From Nocardia amikacinitolerans NBRC 108937 (lineage in GTDB: Bacteria > Actinomycetota > Actinomycetes > Mycobacteriales > Mycobacteriaceae), in the NCBI RefSeq assembly GCF_001612615.1, contig NZ_BDAU01000041.1, forward strand, positions 28,730 through 92,729: a stretch of DNA of 64,000 nt. The letters run 5' to 3'. The first letter of the stretch is position 1. Each line of letters begins with the position of its first letter. The notes under the pieces were generated by a model. The model made no database searches, had not been told where the DNA came from, and worked only from the letters and a program-made list of their open reading frames with translations. This document shows, one piece after another, positions 34,724 through 43,707 of this stretch. A program made the translations under genes and the position numbers.

Positions 34724-36772
34724 GTGCCCGAACTGCCCCCAGTCTCCGACCTTTTGGCCACCGCCGTGCACGCGCTCGGCGGCAAGGAGCGCTCCGGGCA
34801 GGTGACAATGGCGGCGGCCGTCGACCACGCGATCGACACCAAGGAGCATCTGGCCGTGCAGGCCGGAACCGGCACCGGCAAGTCGCTGGCCTACCTGGTG
34901 CCGAGCCTGCGGCATGCGGTGCGCACCGGGCGCACGGTGGTGGTCTCGACCGCGACGATCGCGCTACAGCGCCAGCTGGTGGACCGCGACCTTCCGCGCC
35001 TGGCCGAGGCGCTGGCCAAGCCGCTCGGCCGCCCGGCCCGCTTCGCGATTCTCAAGGGCCGCAACAACTATCTGTGTCTCAACAAGATCAACAGCGCCAT
35101 TCCCGACGAGCCTGCCGAAGCCGAGCTCTTCGACGCGTTCGCCATCTCCCGCCTCGGCCGCGAGGTGCAGCGCCTCAACGACTGGGCGTCCAACACCGAG
35201 ACCGGCGATCGCGACGAACTCGCGCCTGGCGTCACCGACCGCGCCTGGCGCCAGGTCAGCGTGTCCTCGCGGGAGTGCCTCGGCAAATCGCGCTGCCCGT
35301 TCGGCCAGGACTGCTACGCCGAGCGCGCCCGCGCCGAGTCGGCACAGGCCGACGTGGTGGTGACCAACCATGCGCTGCTGGCCATCGATGCCATCAGTGG
35401 CATCCAGGTGCTGCCCGAACACGATGTCGTCGTGATCGATGAAGCGCACGAGCTCGTCGACCGGGTCACCGGGGTGGCCACCGCCGAGCTGGCGCCGCCC
35501 GCGATCAGCGCCGCCGCCCGCCGCTGCGCCAAACTCATCGACGAACGCGAGCTCGACCGGCTGGAAGGAGCGGCAGAGGCCTGGCACGAGGTCCTCGACG
35601 CGTTGCCGCCGGCCCGCTGGGACACGATGCCCGACGGCGTCGCCCAGGTACTCGCCCTGGTGCGCGATGCCGCGTGGAACGCCCGCACCGAACTCGCGCC
35701 GCCCGGCAGCAGCACCGCGCAGGGCGATCCCGACACGGCGGCCGCACGCACCCTGGCGCTGGCCGCGATCGACGAGGTGCACGACAGCGCCGTCCGCGCG
35801 CTCACCGCGTTCGACGAACCCGATCCGGCATCCCGGCGCGACGTCATCTGGCTGGCGGCCGAGGACGCGCGCGGCGGCGTGCCGCGCAAGACGCTGCGCA
35901 TGGCGCCGCTGTCGGTGGGCGGGTTGCTGCGCTCGCGGCTGTTCGGCACCGCCACCGTCGTGCTCACCTCGGCCACCCTGCAAATCGGCGGATCGTTCGA
36001 CGGGCTCGCGGTCACCTGGGGACTGCCCGCGCAGTCCGCGAACCGCCCCGACACCGGGACGGCCAACGGCGCTCAGGCGCCGTCCGACACCGAAACCGTG
36101 CGCTGGAGTTCGCTCGACGTCGGTTCCCCCTTCGACCACGCCAAATCGGGCATCCTCTACGTCGCCAAACATCTGCCGCCGCCGGGCCGCGACGGTCTGC
36201 CGCCCGCCTATTTGGACGAGATCGAGCGCCTGATCGACGCGGCGGGCGGACGCACCCTCGGCCTCTTCTCCTCCATGCGCGCCGCCCGCGCCGCCACCGA
36301 CGCGCTGCGCGACCGCTTGAACACACCGGTGCTGTGCCAGGGCGAGGACTCGACGGGCGCGCTGGTCCGCAAGTTCGCCGACGATCCGGAGACCTCGCTG
36401 TTCGGCACCCTGTCGCTGTGGCAGGGCGTCGACGTGCCAGGCCCGTCGCTGAGCCTGGTGATCCTGGACCGCATTCCGTTCCCCCGGCCCGACGACCCGC
36501 TGCTCGCGGCGCGGCAGCGCGCGGTCGAATCCCGCGGCGGCAACGGCTTTCTCACCGTCGCGGCCAATCACGCGGCACTGTTGCTCGCCCAGGGCACCGG
36601 CAGGCTGCTGCGCAGCGTGGACGATCGCGGTGTCGTCGCGATCCTCGACTCTCGTTTGGCCACCGCCCGCTACGGCGGTTACCTGCGTGCGACGCTCCCG
36701 CCGTACTGGGAGACCGCCGATCCGGAGGTGGTCGTGAAGGCGTTGAAACGACTCACGGCGAGCAGCGTCTGA
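34724..36772 (+). CDS. dinG: ATP-dependent DNA helicase DinG
   Basis: 682 residues, XPD-like superfamily 2 5'-3' helicase. Walker A AGTGTGKSLAYLVP, four iron-sulfur cysteines (one in YLCLNKIN, three in CLGKSRCPFGQDC), DEAH box VIDEAHELV, motif III TSATLQIGG, and the C-terminal LWQGVDVPGPSLSLVILDRI with QGTGRLLRS (motif VI). It unwinds R-loops, D-loops and G-quadruplexes during repair. The GTG lies six bases after TAGGCT, so it is probably leaderless. Position equals Rv1329c, beside pncB. Confidence 0.95.
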   Translation: MPELPPVSDLLATAVHALGGKERSGQVTMAAAVDHAIDTKEHLAVQAGTGTGKSLAYLVPSLRHAVRTGRTVVVSTATIALQRQLVDRDLPRLAEALAKPLGRPARFAILKGRNNYLCLNKINSAIPDEPAEAELFDAFAISRLGREVQRLNDWASNTETGDRDELAPGVTDRAWRQVSVSSRECLGKSRCPFGQDCYAERARAESAQADVVVTNHALLAIDAISGIQVLPEHDVVVIDEAHELVDRVTGVATAELAPPAISAAARRCAKLIDERELDRLEGAAEAWHEVLDALPPARWDTMPDGVAQVLALVRDAAWNARTELAPPGSSTAQGDPDTAAARTLALAAIDEVHDSAVRALTAFDEPDPASRRDVIWLAAEDARGGVPRKTLRMAPLSVGGLLRSRLFGTATVVLTSATLQIGGSFDGLAVTWGLPAQSANRPDTGTANGAQAPSDTETVRWSSLDVGSPFDHAKSGILYVAKHLPPPGRDGLPPAYLDEIERLIDAAGGRTLGLFSSMRAARAATDALRDRLNTPVLCQGEDSTGALVRKFADDPETSLFGTLSLWQGVDVPGPSLSLVILDRIPFPRPDDPLLAARQRAVESRGGNGFLTVAANHAALLLAQGTGRLLRSVDDRGVVAILDSRLATARYGGYLRATLPPYWETADPEVVVKALKRLTASSV

Positions 36773-36887
36773 CCGCGCGCGACCGAACTGTGATACCACT
36801 CACAAACATCCATCGTTGATTCCGCGTGGAAGTAAATTGGGCGGTGGTACTTCGGTGAACCCCAATTCCCGCACCGAGGTATCGGCG

Positions 36888-36922
36888 ATCCCCGCGCCAA
36901 GCCCTGCACGCGGCGCGGGGAT
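36888..36922. terminator. GC-rich hairpin between dinG and the methyltransferase gene
   Basis: ATCCCCGCGCC (36888-36898) pairs perfectly with GGCGCGGGGAT (36912-36922) across a 13-base loop, 116 bp beyond the dinG stop. There is no U-run. Likely a terminator, though a regulatory stem before the next gene is possible. Confidence 0.55.
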
Positions 36923-36991
36923 ACCGCCAAAAATCTTCCACCGCGCGAAATTCGGGTGTCGCGCTCGCGCACCGTATGAGACGGTTTTTGG

Positions 36992-37699
36992 ATGAAGCCA
37001 CCCACCGAAACCGACGCACTCGGTGAATTCCTGATCAGCGCAAGATCTTTGGCCGAGTATCGCGCCATCTTCGACCTCGCGGACACCGACCTGCGCGGCC
37101 GCCGCATACTCGACTGCCCGGGCGGCGCAGCGAGTTTCACCGCCGAAGCCGCCGCCCTCGGCGCGCACGTCACCGCCACCGACCCCATCTACGCAAAGCC
37201 CCCCGCCGAACTGCGCGAGCTCGCCCGCACCGAGACCGAACGCGGAAGCGCTTACGCCGGAGCACATCACGACCGCTACCGCTGGGACTTCTACGGCGAC
37301 CCGGACCACCTCCGAGCCGTTCGGCTGTCCGCCGCCGGCCGCTTCGGCGCCGATCTCGCCGCCAACCCCGACCGCTACGTCGCCGCCCAGCTGCCGGCAC
37401 TCCCCTTCGCGGACAACAGCTTCGACCTCACCCTGAGCTCGCACCTGCTGTTCACCTACGCCGACCGCCTCGACGCCGACTTCCACCTCGCCGCCCTACT
37501 CGAACTCTCCCGCGTCACCCGCGGCGAGACCCGCCTCTACCCCCTCGTCGACCACACCGGCCGCCACCAAGACGACCTCGTCACCAATCTCCGAAAGGAA
37601 CTGCACCACAAGGGCATCCCCACCACCCTCCGCCCCACCCGCTACGAATTCCACCACGGTGCAACCAGCATGCTCGTCCTCCACCCGAACCAGAATTGA
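36992..37699 (+). CDS. Class I SAM-dependent methyltransferase-like protein
   Basis: 235 residues. Motif I is GRRILDCPGGAASFTAEAA (unusually CPGGAAS in place of the usual DxGxGxG), motif II ATDPIYA, and LPFADNSFDLTLSSHLLFTYAD is motif IV. The weak glycine-rich loop leaves SAM binding plausible but unproven. No partner gene or substrate hint is nearby. It marks the start of the block that interrupts the mycobacterial gene order. Confidence 0.75.
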   Translation: MKPPTETDALGEFLISARSLAEYRAIFDLADTDLRGRRILDCPGGAASFTAEAAALGAHVTATDPIYAKPPAELRELARTETERGSAYAGAHHDRYRWDFYGDPDHLRAVRLSAAGRFGADLAANPDRYVAAQLPALPFADNSFDLTLSSHLLFTYADRLDADFHLAALLELSRVTRGETRLYPLVDHTGRHQDDLVTNLRKELHHKGIPTTLRPTRYEFHHGATSMLVLHPNQN

Positions 37700-38166
37700 C
37701 CCACCAGCGGCCGATTCCGCGCGCTGCGATAACCCTGGGGTCGACCAGCATCCGCGAGATCGCCGATCAGCGGGCGTTGCCGACGGCGGGTTCGTTCGAC
37801 CTTGCGCGCGCCGGAGGTAGTCGAGCACCAGGCTCGGCAGCAGCCCAACCAGTCCGATCACCGGGCGATGTCCGTCCGGGTTCTTCGGCCCGCACACCGG
37901 AAGACGCAGCGGCAGAAGGCACGACGTCGATCACGTCCGCGAAACGGAGAATCCGCACTAGGCGGTGTGACCGGAATTCGATGGAGCCGATCGGATCACC
38001 GCAACGTCGAATGAAGTAGCAACCCGCACTCCGAACGGAGCTAGGCCTCCACACAGAAGCCCGCACGGCGGTCGTTATCGGGCTCGCGGAAGACCAAGCG
38101 AAGTAAGAACCGCAACTCGCCTAGCCGGAGTCGAACCGCTGGTCGGTGCATAAGAGGAGGATCGCT
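37700..38166. other. 467-bp stretch without a convincing gene
   Basis: Open frames exist on both strands but none has a good start, ribosome binding site or recognisable domain. The minus-strand frame here runs antisense into the methyltransferase gene. No tRNA-like fold or repeat was seen. The last 20 bases hold the AGAGGAGG of the next gene. Confidence 0.5.
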
Positions 38167-38736
38167 GTGCGTAAACAGCATTGGAACGAGTCGCGGCCGG
38201 ATGTCGCGGCAGACGGTCTACCGGGTAGTCCGCGGAACAGGTGGCGGATGTTGCCTACCGCACCGCCGGACCCACTCGAAGCCTATCGGCCGGAGCCTGG
38301 CCCGACGGGCCTCCGTGTCGATGCCCAGTACTATCGGACGTGGCCGCTGGCCTTCGCCTACGACTCGACAGGTCCACGAATTCTGGTGAACGGCAACGAA
38401 ATACCGGATACCAGCTGGGGTGAGACGCACATCCCAGCCCAGCCCGGTAACTATACGGTGGAGGTCCGTACTCGTCGGCCCGCAGCATGGGTGCGGTGGA
38501 CCCTCAACAAGGTGTGGTGGGAGGACATGGGGCAGGCTGTGGCCGAGGTGCCGGTGTATCCCGGCGCGCAGACGCCCGTCTACTACCGGTCACCCGGTCT
38601 CCAGTACTTCCAGGGCGCGATCGGCGCGGAGCCGAAGCGCTGGCCCGCGCTCAACTGGATGCGTTTTAGCTGGGTGATCGTGGTGCTGTTCGCGGCCATG
38701 ATCGTCGCGGGTGTCGTGGTGTATGTCGGAAGGTGA
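38167..38736 (+). CDS. Membrane-anchored hypothetical protein with a beta-rich cytoplasmic domain
   Basis: 189 residues. GAGGAGG six bases upstream decides the GTG start at 38167 (VRKQHWNESRP). A Pro-rich N-terminus is followed by about 110 residues with many Trp and Tyr (IPAQPGNYTVEVRTRRPAAW), beta in character, and one C-terminal membrane helix (WVIVVLFAAMIVAGVVVYVG). The tail-anchored layout puts the domain in the cytoplasm. I do not recognise the family. It faces the type VII-like module and shares a terminator with it. Confidence 0.75.
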   Translation: MRKQHWNESRPDVAADGLPGSPRNRWRMLPTAPPDPLEAYRPEPGPTGLRVDAQYYRTWPLAFAYDSTGPRILVNGNEIPDTSWGETHIPAQPGNYTVEVRTRRPAAWVRWTLNKVWWEDMGQAVAEVPVYPGAQTPVYYRSPGLQYFQGAIGAEPKRWPALNWMRFSWVIVVLFAAMIVAGVVVYVGR

Positions 38737-38748
38737 GGCCCGACGGAC

Positions 38749-38774
38749 ACGGGGTGTGAACCACAGCACCCCGT
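38749..38774. terminator. Bidirectional terminator between convergent genes
   Basis: ACGGGGTG (38749-38756) and CACCCCGT (38767-38774) form an eight-base stem with a ten-base loop in the 60 bp between the stops of the membrane protein gene (plus) and the espG-like gene (minus). Confidence 0.6.
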
Positions 38775-38796
38775 ACATCCGCCAGAAGGACGGCTG

Positions 38797-39561
38797 TCAC
38801 CAACTACGCGCCACCGGGCGTTGCGCCTCGATCAAATGCTGCAACTGCCGTTGTATCTCCTCGGCGGGGCCGGGCGTCAGCGTGAACTCGTCCATGTCGT
38901 GGTTGTGCAGCAGATATCGACCGTCTGCGGGTAGATAGTCCATCCAGTGGAAACCGCGCCCGTCCGTGGTCGGCCTGGAATCGATGGCGCCGCCGCGGAA
39001 GACGTTGATCTCCCCGAGCCCCGAACGCGGTCGCTGCACAATCCGCCGAGCCTCCTCGGTGTAGGAGGCAGGGCGCTGCCCATGCGGCGGGCGATTCACC
39101 TCGGAGCGACGCGCTGTCACCGGACGGAGCTGTCCCGCAGCACATTTCGGCAGTACTGCGGTGACATGCGCGGCCACACCTTGCGCTGGGCACACCGTCA
39201 GCGCGACGTCGCGCCCATAGTTCTGGTTCGGTCCGGGTTGTTGCACCGCCACGGTCGCCGTATCACCGACGATTCCAGCGTGCACCCGGACGACCTGCTC
39301 GAAGTCACGCCCGTAGAAACCGTGCACCTCGACCCGAACCTGCGGCTCCAACAGCACATTCAACGCGTCGAACAACTCCCGCCCGGCAAAGCCCGCCATC
39401 TCCCGCGCGGTCTGCTTGCGTAGCCGCTCGTAGTCCTCCGCAGCCTCGATGCTCGGATCGTCCACGAGAACGCGCAGCGGATAGGGCAACCGGTCCCGAC
39501 CGAAAGCCTGCACCGCCAACTCGAACATCAAACCGCTCAATCGCCAACGCTGTTCGCTCAT
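38797..39561 (-). CDS. EspG-family ESX secretion-associated chaperone
   Basis: 254 residues starting MSEQRWRLSGLMFELAVQAF, then GRDRLPYPLRV, typical of the EspG family. In mycobacteria EspG binds PE-PPE heterodimers in the cytoplasm and presents them to the type VII secretion ATPase. Here it is the last gene of a four-gene module and sits 73 bp after a PPE/WXG-like gene, its likely client. No EccC or other ESX core gene is present in the window, so the module depends on machinery elsewhere. Confidence 0.82.
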   Translation of the reverse strand: MSEQRWRLSGLMFELAVQAFGRDRLPYPLRVLVDDPSIEAAEDYERLRKQTAREMAGFAGRELFDALNVLLEPQVRVEVHGFYGRDFEQVVRVHAGIVGDTATVAVQQPGPNQNYGRDVALTVCPAQGVAAHVTAVLPKCAAGQLRPVTARRSEVNRPPHGQRPASYTEEARRIVQRPRSGLGEINVFRGGAIDSRPTTDGRGFHWMDYLPADGRYLLHNHDMDEFTLTPGPAEEIQRQLQHLIEAQRPVARSW

Positions 39562-39634
39562 GCCTGCACCTCGCCGACGATCGGTTCCGGCATGCGCGAG
39601 GCACGCCGGCACACGAATCCCTCACTTCGTTCGT

Positions 39635-40918
39635 TCATCCGCCGATCACTCCACCCGGTGGCAGCGCAGGCGGCTGCGAGCCGAGCAATTCGTCGCCATG
39701 GTCGTAGATCAAATAGTCGGGCGTCTTGTGCTCATCGTCGTCGTCGCCCTTGCCGCGAGCGGCTGGCGCACCCATGCCGGGCATGCCCGCCCGGCCGGTG
39801 CCCGCCGGACGGCTGTTGGCCAACCCGCCCGACGGCCCCGACTGCCCGGGAACATTCCCGCCCGGCACCGACCGACCGGGCGACGGAATCGTCGGCACCC
39901 CCGGCCCCGGCGCCCCTGGACCCGGCCCAGAGGGCGTCGGCAGACCCGTATTCGGCAACTTGGTGTCGGGAACCGTCGCGGCGGGCGTAGTGGCGGCCGG
40001 CGTGGTCGACGTCGGATCGGTCGGAGTGGTGTTCTGTGGAGTCGTGCTCTGCGGATCGTCCGTCGTCGGATCCTCGGGGTTTTCCGTGTCCGTCGGGTCG
40101 TCAGTGCCGGGATCACCCGGTCCAGGTCCCGGCCCCAGACCAGGTCCAGGCCCAGGACCTGGACCGGGAATTACCGGCTCGTCCTTCTTGTCGTCGGTCG
40201 TACTGGAGGGTTCGGGGAGGATAGGCGTGTTCTTGTCCACATCCTTCGCGCCCGGCATGTAGTACGTCTTCATGACGTACCGCGCCTGGTTCTCCGCTTC
40301 CTCGGCGCGATACGAGGGGCCCTTCACGATGTTTTGAAAGGGTATGGCGTCGATGATCTTGTCGCCGACGGTGAGATTGTCGGGCTTGCCGACCGAGACT
40401 CTGGCCTGTTCGAGGTGTCCCTCGATCAGATCCAAGCCGTGGGCGACCATTTGGAAGGTTGCGGCGAGCTGCGTAAAGGTCGTGGCGAATTGGCGGGTGG
40501 CCTCGACGGCCTTGGATCCCGACTTGCCGTCCCACTTCTCTTCGATGGATTTCTCGACTGCGGTCTTGAACTCCTCGACCGTGGCACGTGCGTCCCTGCT
40601 CAGGTCACGCCAACCGTTCGCCTTGCTGTTTATCTCACTGTGGTTGACACCCTCGAGCGCATTGTAGATTTCCTCATGCGACATGGTGTCGAAAGGGTCG
40701 TCGACCTTGATGACGGTGTCCGCGAACCGCGAGTTGTTGTACTCGGCCAGCAATCCCGCCCATTCACTACCGACGATCTGCCGATCCTGGTTCCATTTGG
40801 CGTTTTCTTGCTCTTCGCGATTCTTGTCGTCGCGTTCATTTCTGCCCGCATCCAGAACTGAATCGCTGACGATGCCGGTGACCCCGAACGCGTACTTCCA
40901 GTCTTCGAAAGAAACCAT
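39635..40918 (-). CDS. PPE/WXG-like type VII substrate candidate with long Pro-rich C-terminal tail
   Basis: 427 residues from ATG 40918 (AGGAG nine bases upstream). Residues 1-200 are helical (SRDARATVEEFKTAVEKSIE, ATRQFATTFTQLAATFQMVA), like the helical hairpin of WXG100/PPE proteins. Residues 245-400 are a low-complexity tail: a run of PGPG repeats, then Thr/Asp/Pro-rich stretches, Ser-Gly-Pro-rich stretches and an acidic cluster GKGDDDDEH. Its start is adjacent to the stop of the small helical protein gene, suggesting coupled synthesis of a heterodimer, with EspG encoded next. Surface exposure or secretion is inferred. No clear YxxxD/E signal was found. Confidence 0.75.
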   Translation of the reverse strand: MVSFEDWKYAFGVTGIVSDSVLDAGRNERDDKNREEQENAKWNQDRQIVGSEWAGLLAEYNNSRFADTVIKVDDPFDTMSHEEIYNALEGVNHSEINSKANGWRDLSRDARATVEEFKTAVEKSIEEKWDGKSGSKAVEATRQFATTFTQLAATFQMVAHGLDLIEGHLEQARVSVGKPDNLTVGDKIIDAIPFQNIVKGPSYRAEEAENQARYVMKTYYMPGAKDVDKNTPILPEPSSTTDDKKDEPVIPGPGPGPGPGLGPGPGPGDPGTDDPTDTENPEDPTTDDPQSTTPQNTTPTDPTSTTPAATTPAATVPDTKLPNTGLPTPSGPGPGAPGPGVPTIPSPGRSVPGGNVPGQSGPSGGLANSRPAGTGRAGMPGMGAPAARGKGDDDDEHKTPDYLIYDHGDELLGSQPPALPPGGVIGG

Positions 40919-40921
40919 CAC

Positions 40922-41320
40922 TCACCACTCCTGGCCCTGCTGCGAGAGCTGCTGCGCATTGGCCTGGTCGGTCTCGGACAGCGTCTTCGCCGCCAGCTCG
41001 TAGGTCTCTTTCATCAGCGTCAGTACTTCGATGCTTTGCCCTAGCCGCGTCACCGCCGCATCGTCGCCGCCCAGCGCCTTGCTAGAGAACTTGCCTTGCA
41101 ATGCGTTCGCCGAACTCAAAGTACCGAATCCACCCAAGTAGGAGAGCCATCGCGCCTGACTCGTGAGCACATCAAGCGCCTTGGCCATTCTCTCAGCGTG
41201 GGCGGCCAGCTCTCGACCGATCTCAGGATCCATCTGTAACTGACCGGATTCGGCCTGTTGTTTCAAAGTCTTCCATTGCGCAGACTGCTGTTGCATCTGA
41301 GCCCCAGGTTGGTCACTCAC
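40922..41320 (-). CDS. Small helical WXG/PE-like partner protein
   Basis: 132 residues, almost entirely helical and Gln/Ala rich. GGFGTLSSANALQGKFSSKA followed by IEVLTLMKETYELAAKTL matches a pattern common in small actinobacterial type VII-associated proteins (LGGFG-LPSG hinge, then a second helix). GTG start. It overlaps functionally with the next gene, whose start follows its stop directly, as in PE-PPE or EsxB-EsxA pairs. A secretion-associated role is inferred from context. Confidence 0.7.
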   Translation of the reverse strand: MSDQPGAQMQQQSAQWKTLKQQAESGQLQMDPEIGRELAAHAERMAKALDVLTSQARWLSYLGGFGTLSSANALQGKFSSKALGGDDAAVTRLGQSIEVLTLMKETYELAAKTLSETDQANAQQLSQQGQEW

Positions 41321-41356
41321 CTGCGTGGTCCTCTCTACCGAACACTTTCGTCGATT

Positions 41357-41932
41357 TCACTTCGGCAGAAAAGGCTCAATCGCCTTCGCATGGAGTACAG
41401 CGAGATCACAGGGGGGCGCTTGAGTTATCGACTTTCGCTCACTGAATCGCCAGCCGACAACAACGTTGAACATGCCGTCCTGGGACGGCAGGCTGACGTA
41501 ACAACGCAACTTGTCGGGGTCCGTCTTGTCCCGATATGTAAGACCCGACCGCGCGCCGATTGTGACCGGCTGGAAGTCGGTGACCGTGTCATTGCTACGA
41601 ACGTCCTCTTGCGGACGGGTTGACGACGCGACCGACACCAGATATGGCCCCTCGGTCGAACTCCACTGGCAGATCCGCCAAGCAGCCGGGCCAGTCGGAG
41701 GATCGGTGACGATGTCCTTGGAACTCGGGTCGACTTTGATAGCCCGCAGCGCATCGGCCGACAACTCGGTGCACGGATTGAACTTCACCGACCGCTCACC
41801 ATTGGTCGGACTTCCCGCCCCCTCGGTACGCGCATTCCCATCCACCACCGACGAGCACCCAACCACAGTCCCCGCCAACGCAACCCCGGCGAACAACGCC
41901 GCCAATCCCCTACTCACAGCGCTCGTTCGCAT
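41357..41932 (-). CDS. DUF3558 lipoprotein
   Basis: 191 residues. Signal peptide with lipobox: GLAALFAGVALAGTVVGCSS, predicted acylation at the Cys near residue 26. The mature part has the DUF3558 pattern FNPCTELSADALRAIKVDP, ICQWSS and PPCDLA, with paired cysteines. The family is actinobacterial and often heads small type VII-like gene modules such as this one. Exported and anchored to the outer face of the membrane; function unknown. Confidence 0.88.
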   Translation of the reverse strand: MRTSAVSRGLAALFAGVALAGTVVGCSSVVDGNARTEGAGSPTNGERSVKFNPCTELSADALRAIKVDPSSKDIVTDPPTGPAAWRICQWSSTEGPYLVSVASSTRPQEDVRSNDTVTDFQPVTIGARSGLTYRDKTDPDKLRCYVSLPSQDGMFNVVVGWRFSERKSITQAPPCDLAVLHAKAIEPFLPK

Positions 41933-42043
41933 GATTCTCCTGCTCGAAGCGGAGCACCCAGCCAGCGTTCAACGCGCCGGATCCCCCTCGGTTCCCACTC
42001 GGGCAGACCCAGCTTATCCGAACGCGACCAGGCGCCCAACAGC

Positions 42044-43666
42044 TCACGAGAGCGGCGCTTCGCGCCACCATTTCCGCACACCTTCCAGGTCGAGGTGGAG
42101 GGAGCCTTCCATGCTGTGGGTGTACATGAGGAGGGTTTCGCGGTCGGTGTCGCCGGTGAAGACGGTGACGATGCGGGTGTAGGTGAAACCGGCTTCTTGG
42201 CGGTCGAGGGTGTAGTTGGTGTACGTCTTCGATCCGTGTGCGTCCTCGGAGCGCTTGTTGCCGGGGAGTGCGGCGACGACCGCGCGGGCGTCGGCGGCGG
42301 ACTTGTAGCGGTAGAACTCGTAGTAGGGCGGGTTGAGGCTGTTCGGACCGACACCGTCACCGCTGTAGCAGAACGAGGCTTCGGTCCAACTACCGAAGTC
42401 CGGGCGCTGCTGCATGGTCGAACTCTCGGTACTCCGCGTGGTGCGTTTCTCGCACTTCGCATTTCGGAAGCCCGTGCCGAATCGCTCGGCGGGCACCATG
42501 CCGGGGAATTCTTGATGGATGAGGTCGATGTTGGCGGGGTCCTTCGAGCTGTTGAGCGCCACCGCCGTGGCGACACCGCCGACGGCGAGCACCGCGACAA
42601 TGGCCATTACCGCGAGCAGAACGAGGGGCGAGCGTCGGCGCTCCCCGAGGGGCCTCGAGCCGTGTGGCCCGGGTGCCATCGGCGCCGGATAGACGTGTCC
42701 GTGCCCCATCGGCGCTGGTGCCGGACCGACCGGCCTGTGTGACATCGGCGGCGAAGCGACCTGCCCGTGTGGCATCGGCGCCCGGGCCGCCGCGAAGTAC
42801 GGCTGTGGCGGTGTCACCGACGCGCCGCCGATCGCCACCCCTGACAGCGCACGCGCGGCCGCCTCCGCGAATTCCGAACAGCTGCCGAATCTTTGCTCGG
42901 CACGCTTCGACAACGCCCGCGCCAGCACACCGTCCAGCGCGACCGGCAGTCCGTGGCGAAGACTGCTCAACGGAGGCGGCGGCTGCTGCAAATGCCCCTG
43001 GATGACGACCGCGGGATTGGTCGATTCGAACGGAACCACACCGGCCAGCAACCAATACAGCGTGCAGGCCAGCGAATACTGGTCGGTGCGCCCATCCAGC
43101 GGCGCACCGGTCAGCTGTTCCGGCGAGGCGTAGGCCAGGGTGGCGGTGAAGGTGCCGGTCTGGGTCAGGTGACCCGCGTCTTCGCGCAGCCGCGCGATGC
43201 CGAAATCAGTGAGGAAGACGCGTTCCTGGTCCACGCCCGCGCGGGCGAGCAGGATGTTGGCGGGTTTGACGTCGCGGTGCAGGATGCCCATGCCGTGCGC
43301 GTAGTCCAGCGCCTTGGCGGTCTCGGCGACGATCCGGACGGCGCGGTCCGGCGCGAGCGAGTTCGGGCCTGCTTCGGCGGCGTCGGAACCGTCGACGTAC
43401 CGCATCGAGATCCACAGCTGCGAGTCCTCGACCCCGCGGTCGTAGACGGTGACGATGTTCGGGTGGTCCAACTGCGCGACGAGGTCGGCCTCGCGTTCGA
43501 AGCGGGCGCGAATCTCGTTGTCGGCGAACATCTCCCGATTCAGCAGCTTCAGCGCGGTACGCCGGGGCAGGCGCGGATGCCTGGCCAGATACACCGAACC
43601 CATGCCACCGCGGCCGAGCTGTCGCTCGATGACGTAGCCCGCGAAGACGTCCCCCTCCTGCAGCAT
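42044..43666 (-). CDS. Transmembrane serine/threonine protein kinase (Pkn family)
   Basis: 540 residues from ATG 43666, preceded by GAAGGAGG. Kinase domain 10-270: GRGGMGSVYLARH, VAIK-type Lys in TALKLLN, catalytic loop ILHRDVKPANILL, TDFGIAR and ASPEQLTG. A His/Met/Pro-rich linker with repeated MGHG/MPHG segments leads to one membrane helix (LVLLAVMAIVAVLAVGGVAT). The external 170 residues have two Cys and no PASTA repeats, so the sensed signal is unknown. It lies 41 bp after an SUMF1-fold gene and is probably cotranscribed. The neighbouring type VII-like module may contain its targets. Confidence 0.93.
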   Translation of the reverse strand: MLQEGDVFAGYVIERQLGRGGMGSVYLARHPRLPRRTALKLLNREMFADNEIRARFEREADLVAQLDHPNIVTVYDRGVEDSQLWISMRYVDGSDAAEAGPNSLAPDRAVRIVAETAKALDYAHGMGILHRDVKPANILLARAGVDQERVFLTDFGIARLREDAGHLTQTGTFTATLAYASPEQLTGAPLDGRTDQYSLACTLYWLLAGVVPFESTNPAVVIQGHLQQPPPPLSSLRHGLPVALDGVLARALSKRAEQRFGSCSEFAEAAARALSGVAIGGASVTPPQPYFAAARAPMPHGQVASPPMSHRPVGPAPAPMGHGHVYPAPMAPGPHGSRPLGERRRSPLVLLAVMAIVAVLAVGGVATAVALNSSKDPANIDLIHQEFPGMVPAERFGTGFRNAKCEKRTTRSTESSTMQQRPDFGSWTEASFCYSGDGVGPNSLNPPYYEFYRYKSAADARAVVAALPGNKRSEDAHGSKTYTNYTLDRQEAGFTYTRIVTVFTGDTDRETLLMYTHSMEGSLHLDLEGVRKWWREAPLS

Positions 43667-43707
43667 GCCGCCCCTCCTTCGTCCGTCGACCGGCAAGCGT
43701 GCCGATG

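Noticed and set aside
37496..37897. Minus-strand frame beginning MCGPKNPDGHRPVIG
   Set aside because: Runs antisense through the end of the methyltransferase gene, with no ribosome binding site or family.
39560..40861. Plus-strand 433-codon frame
   Set aside because: Complement of the PPE-like gene; composition is a mirror of its Pro-rich tail.
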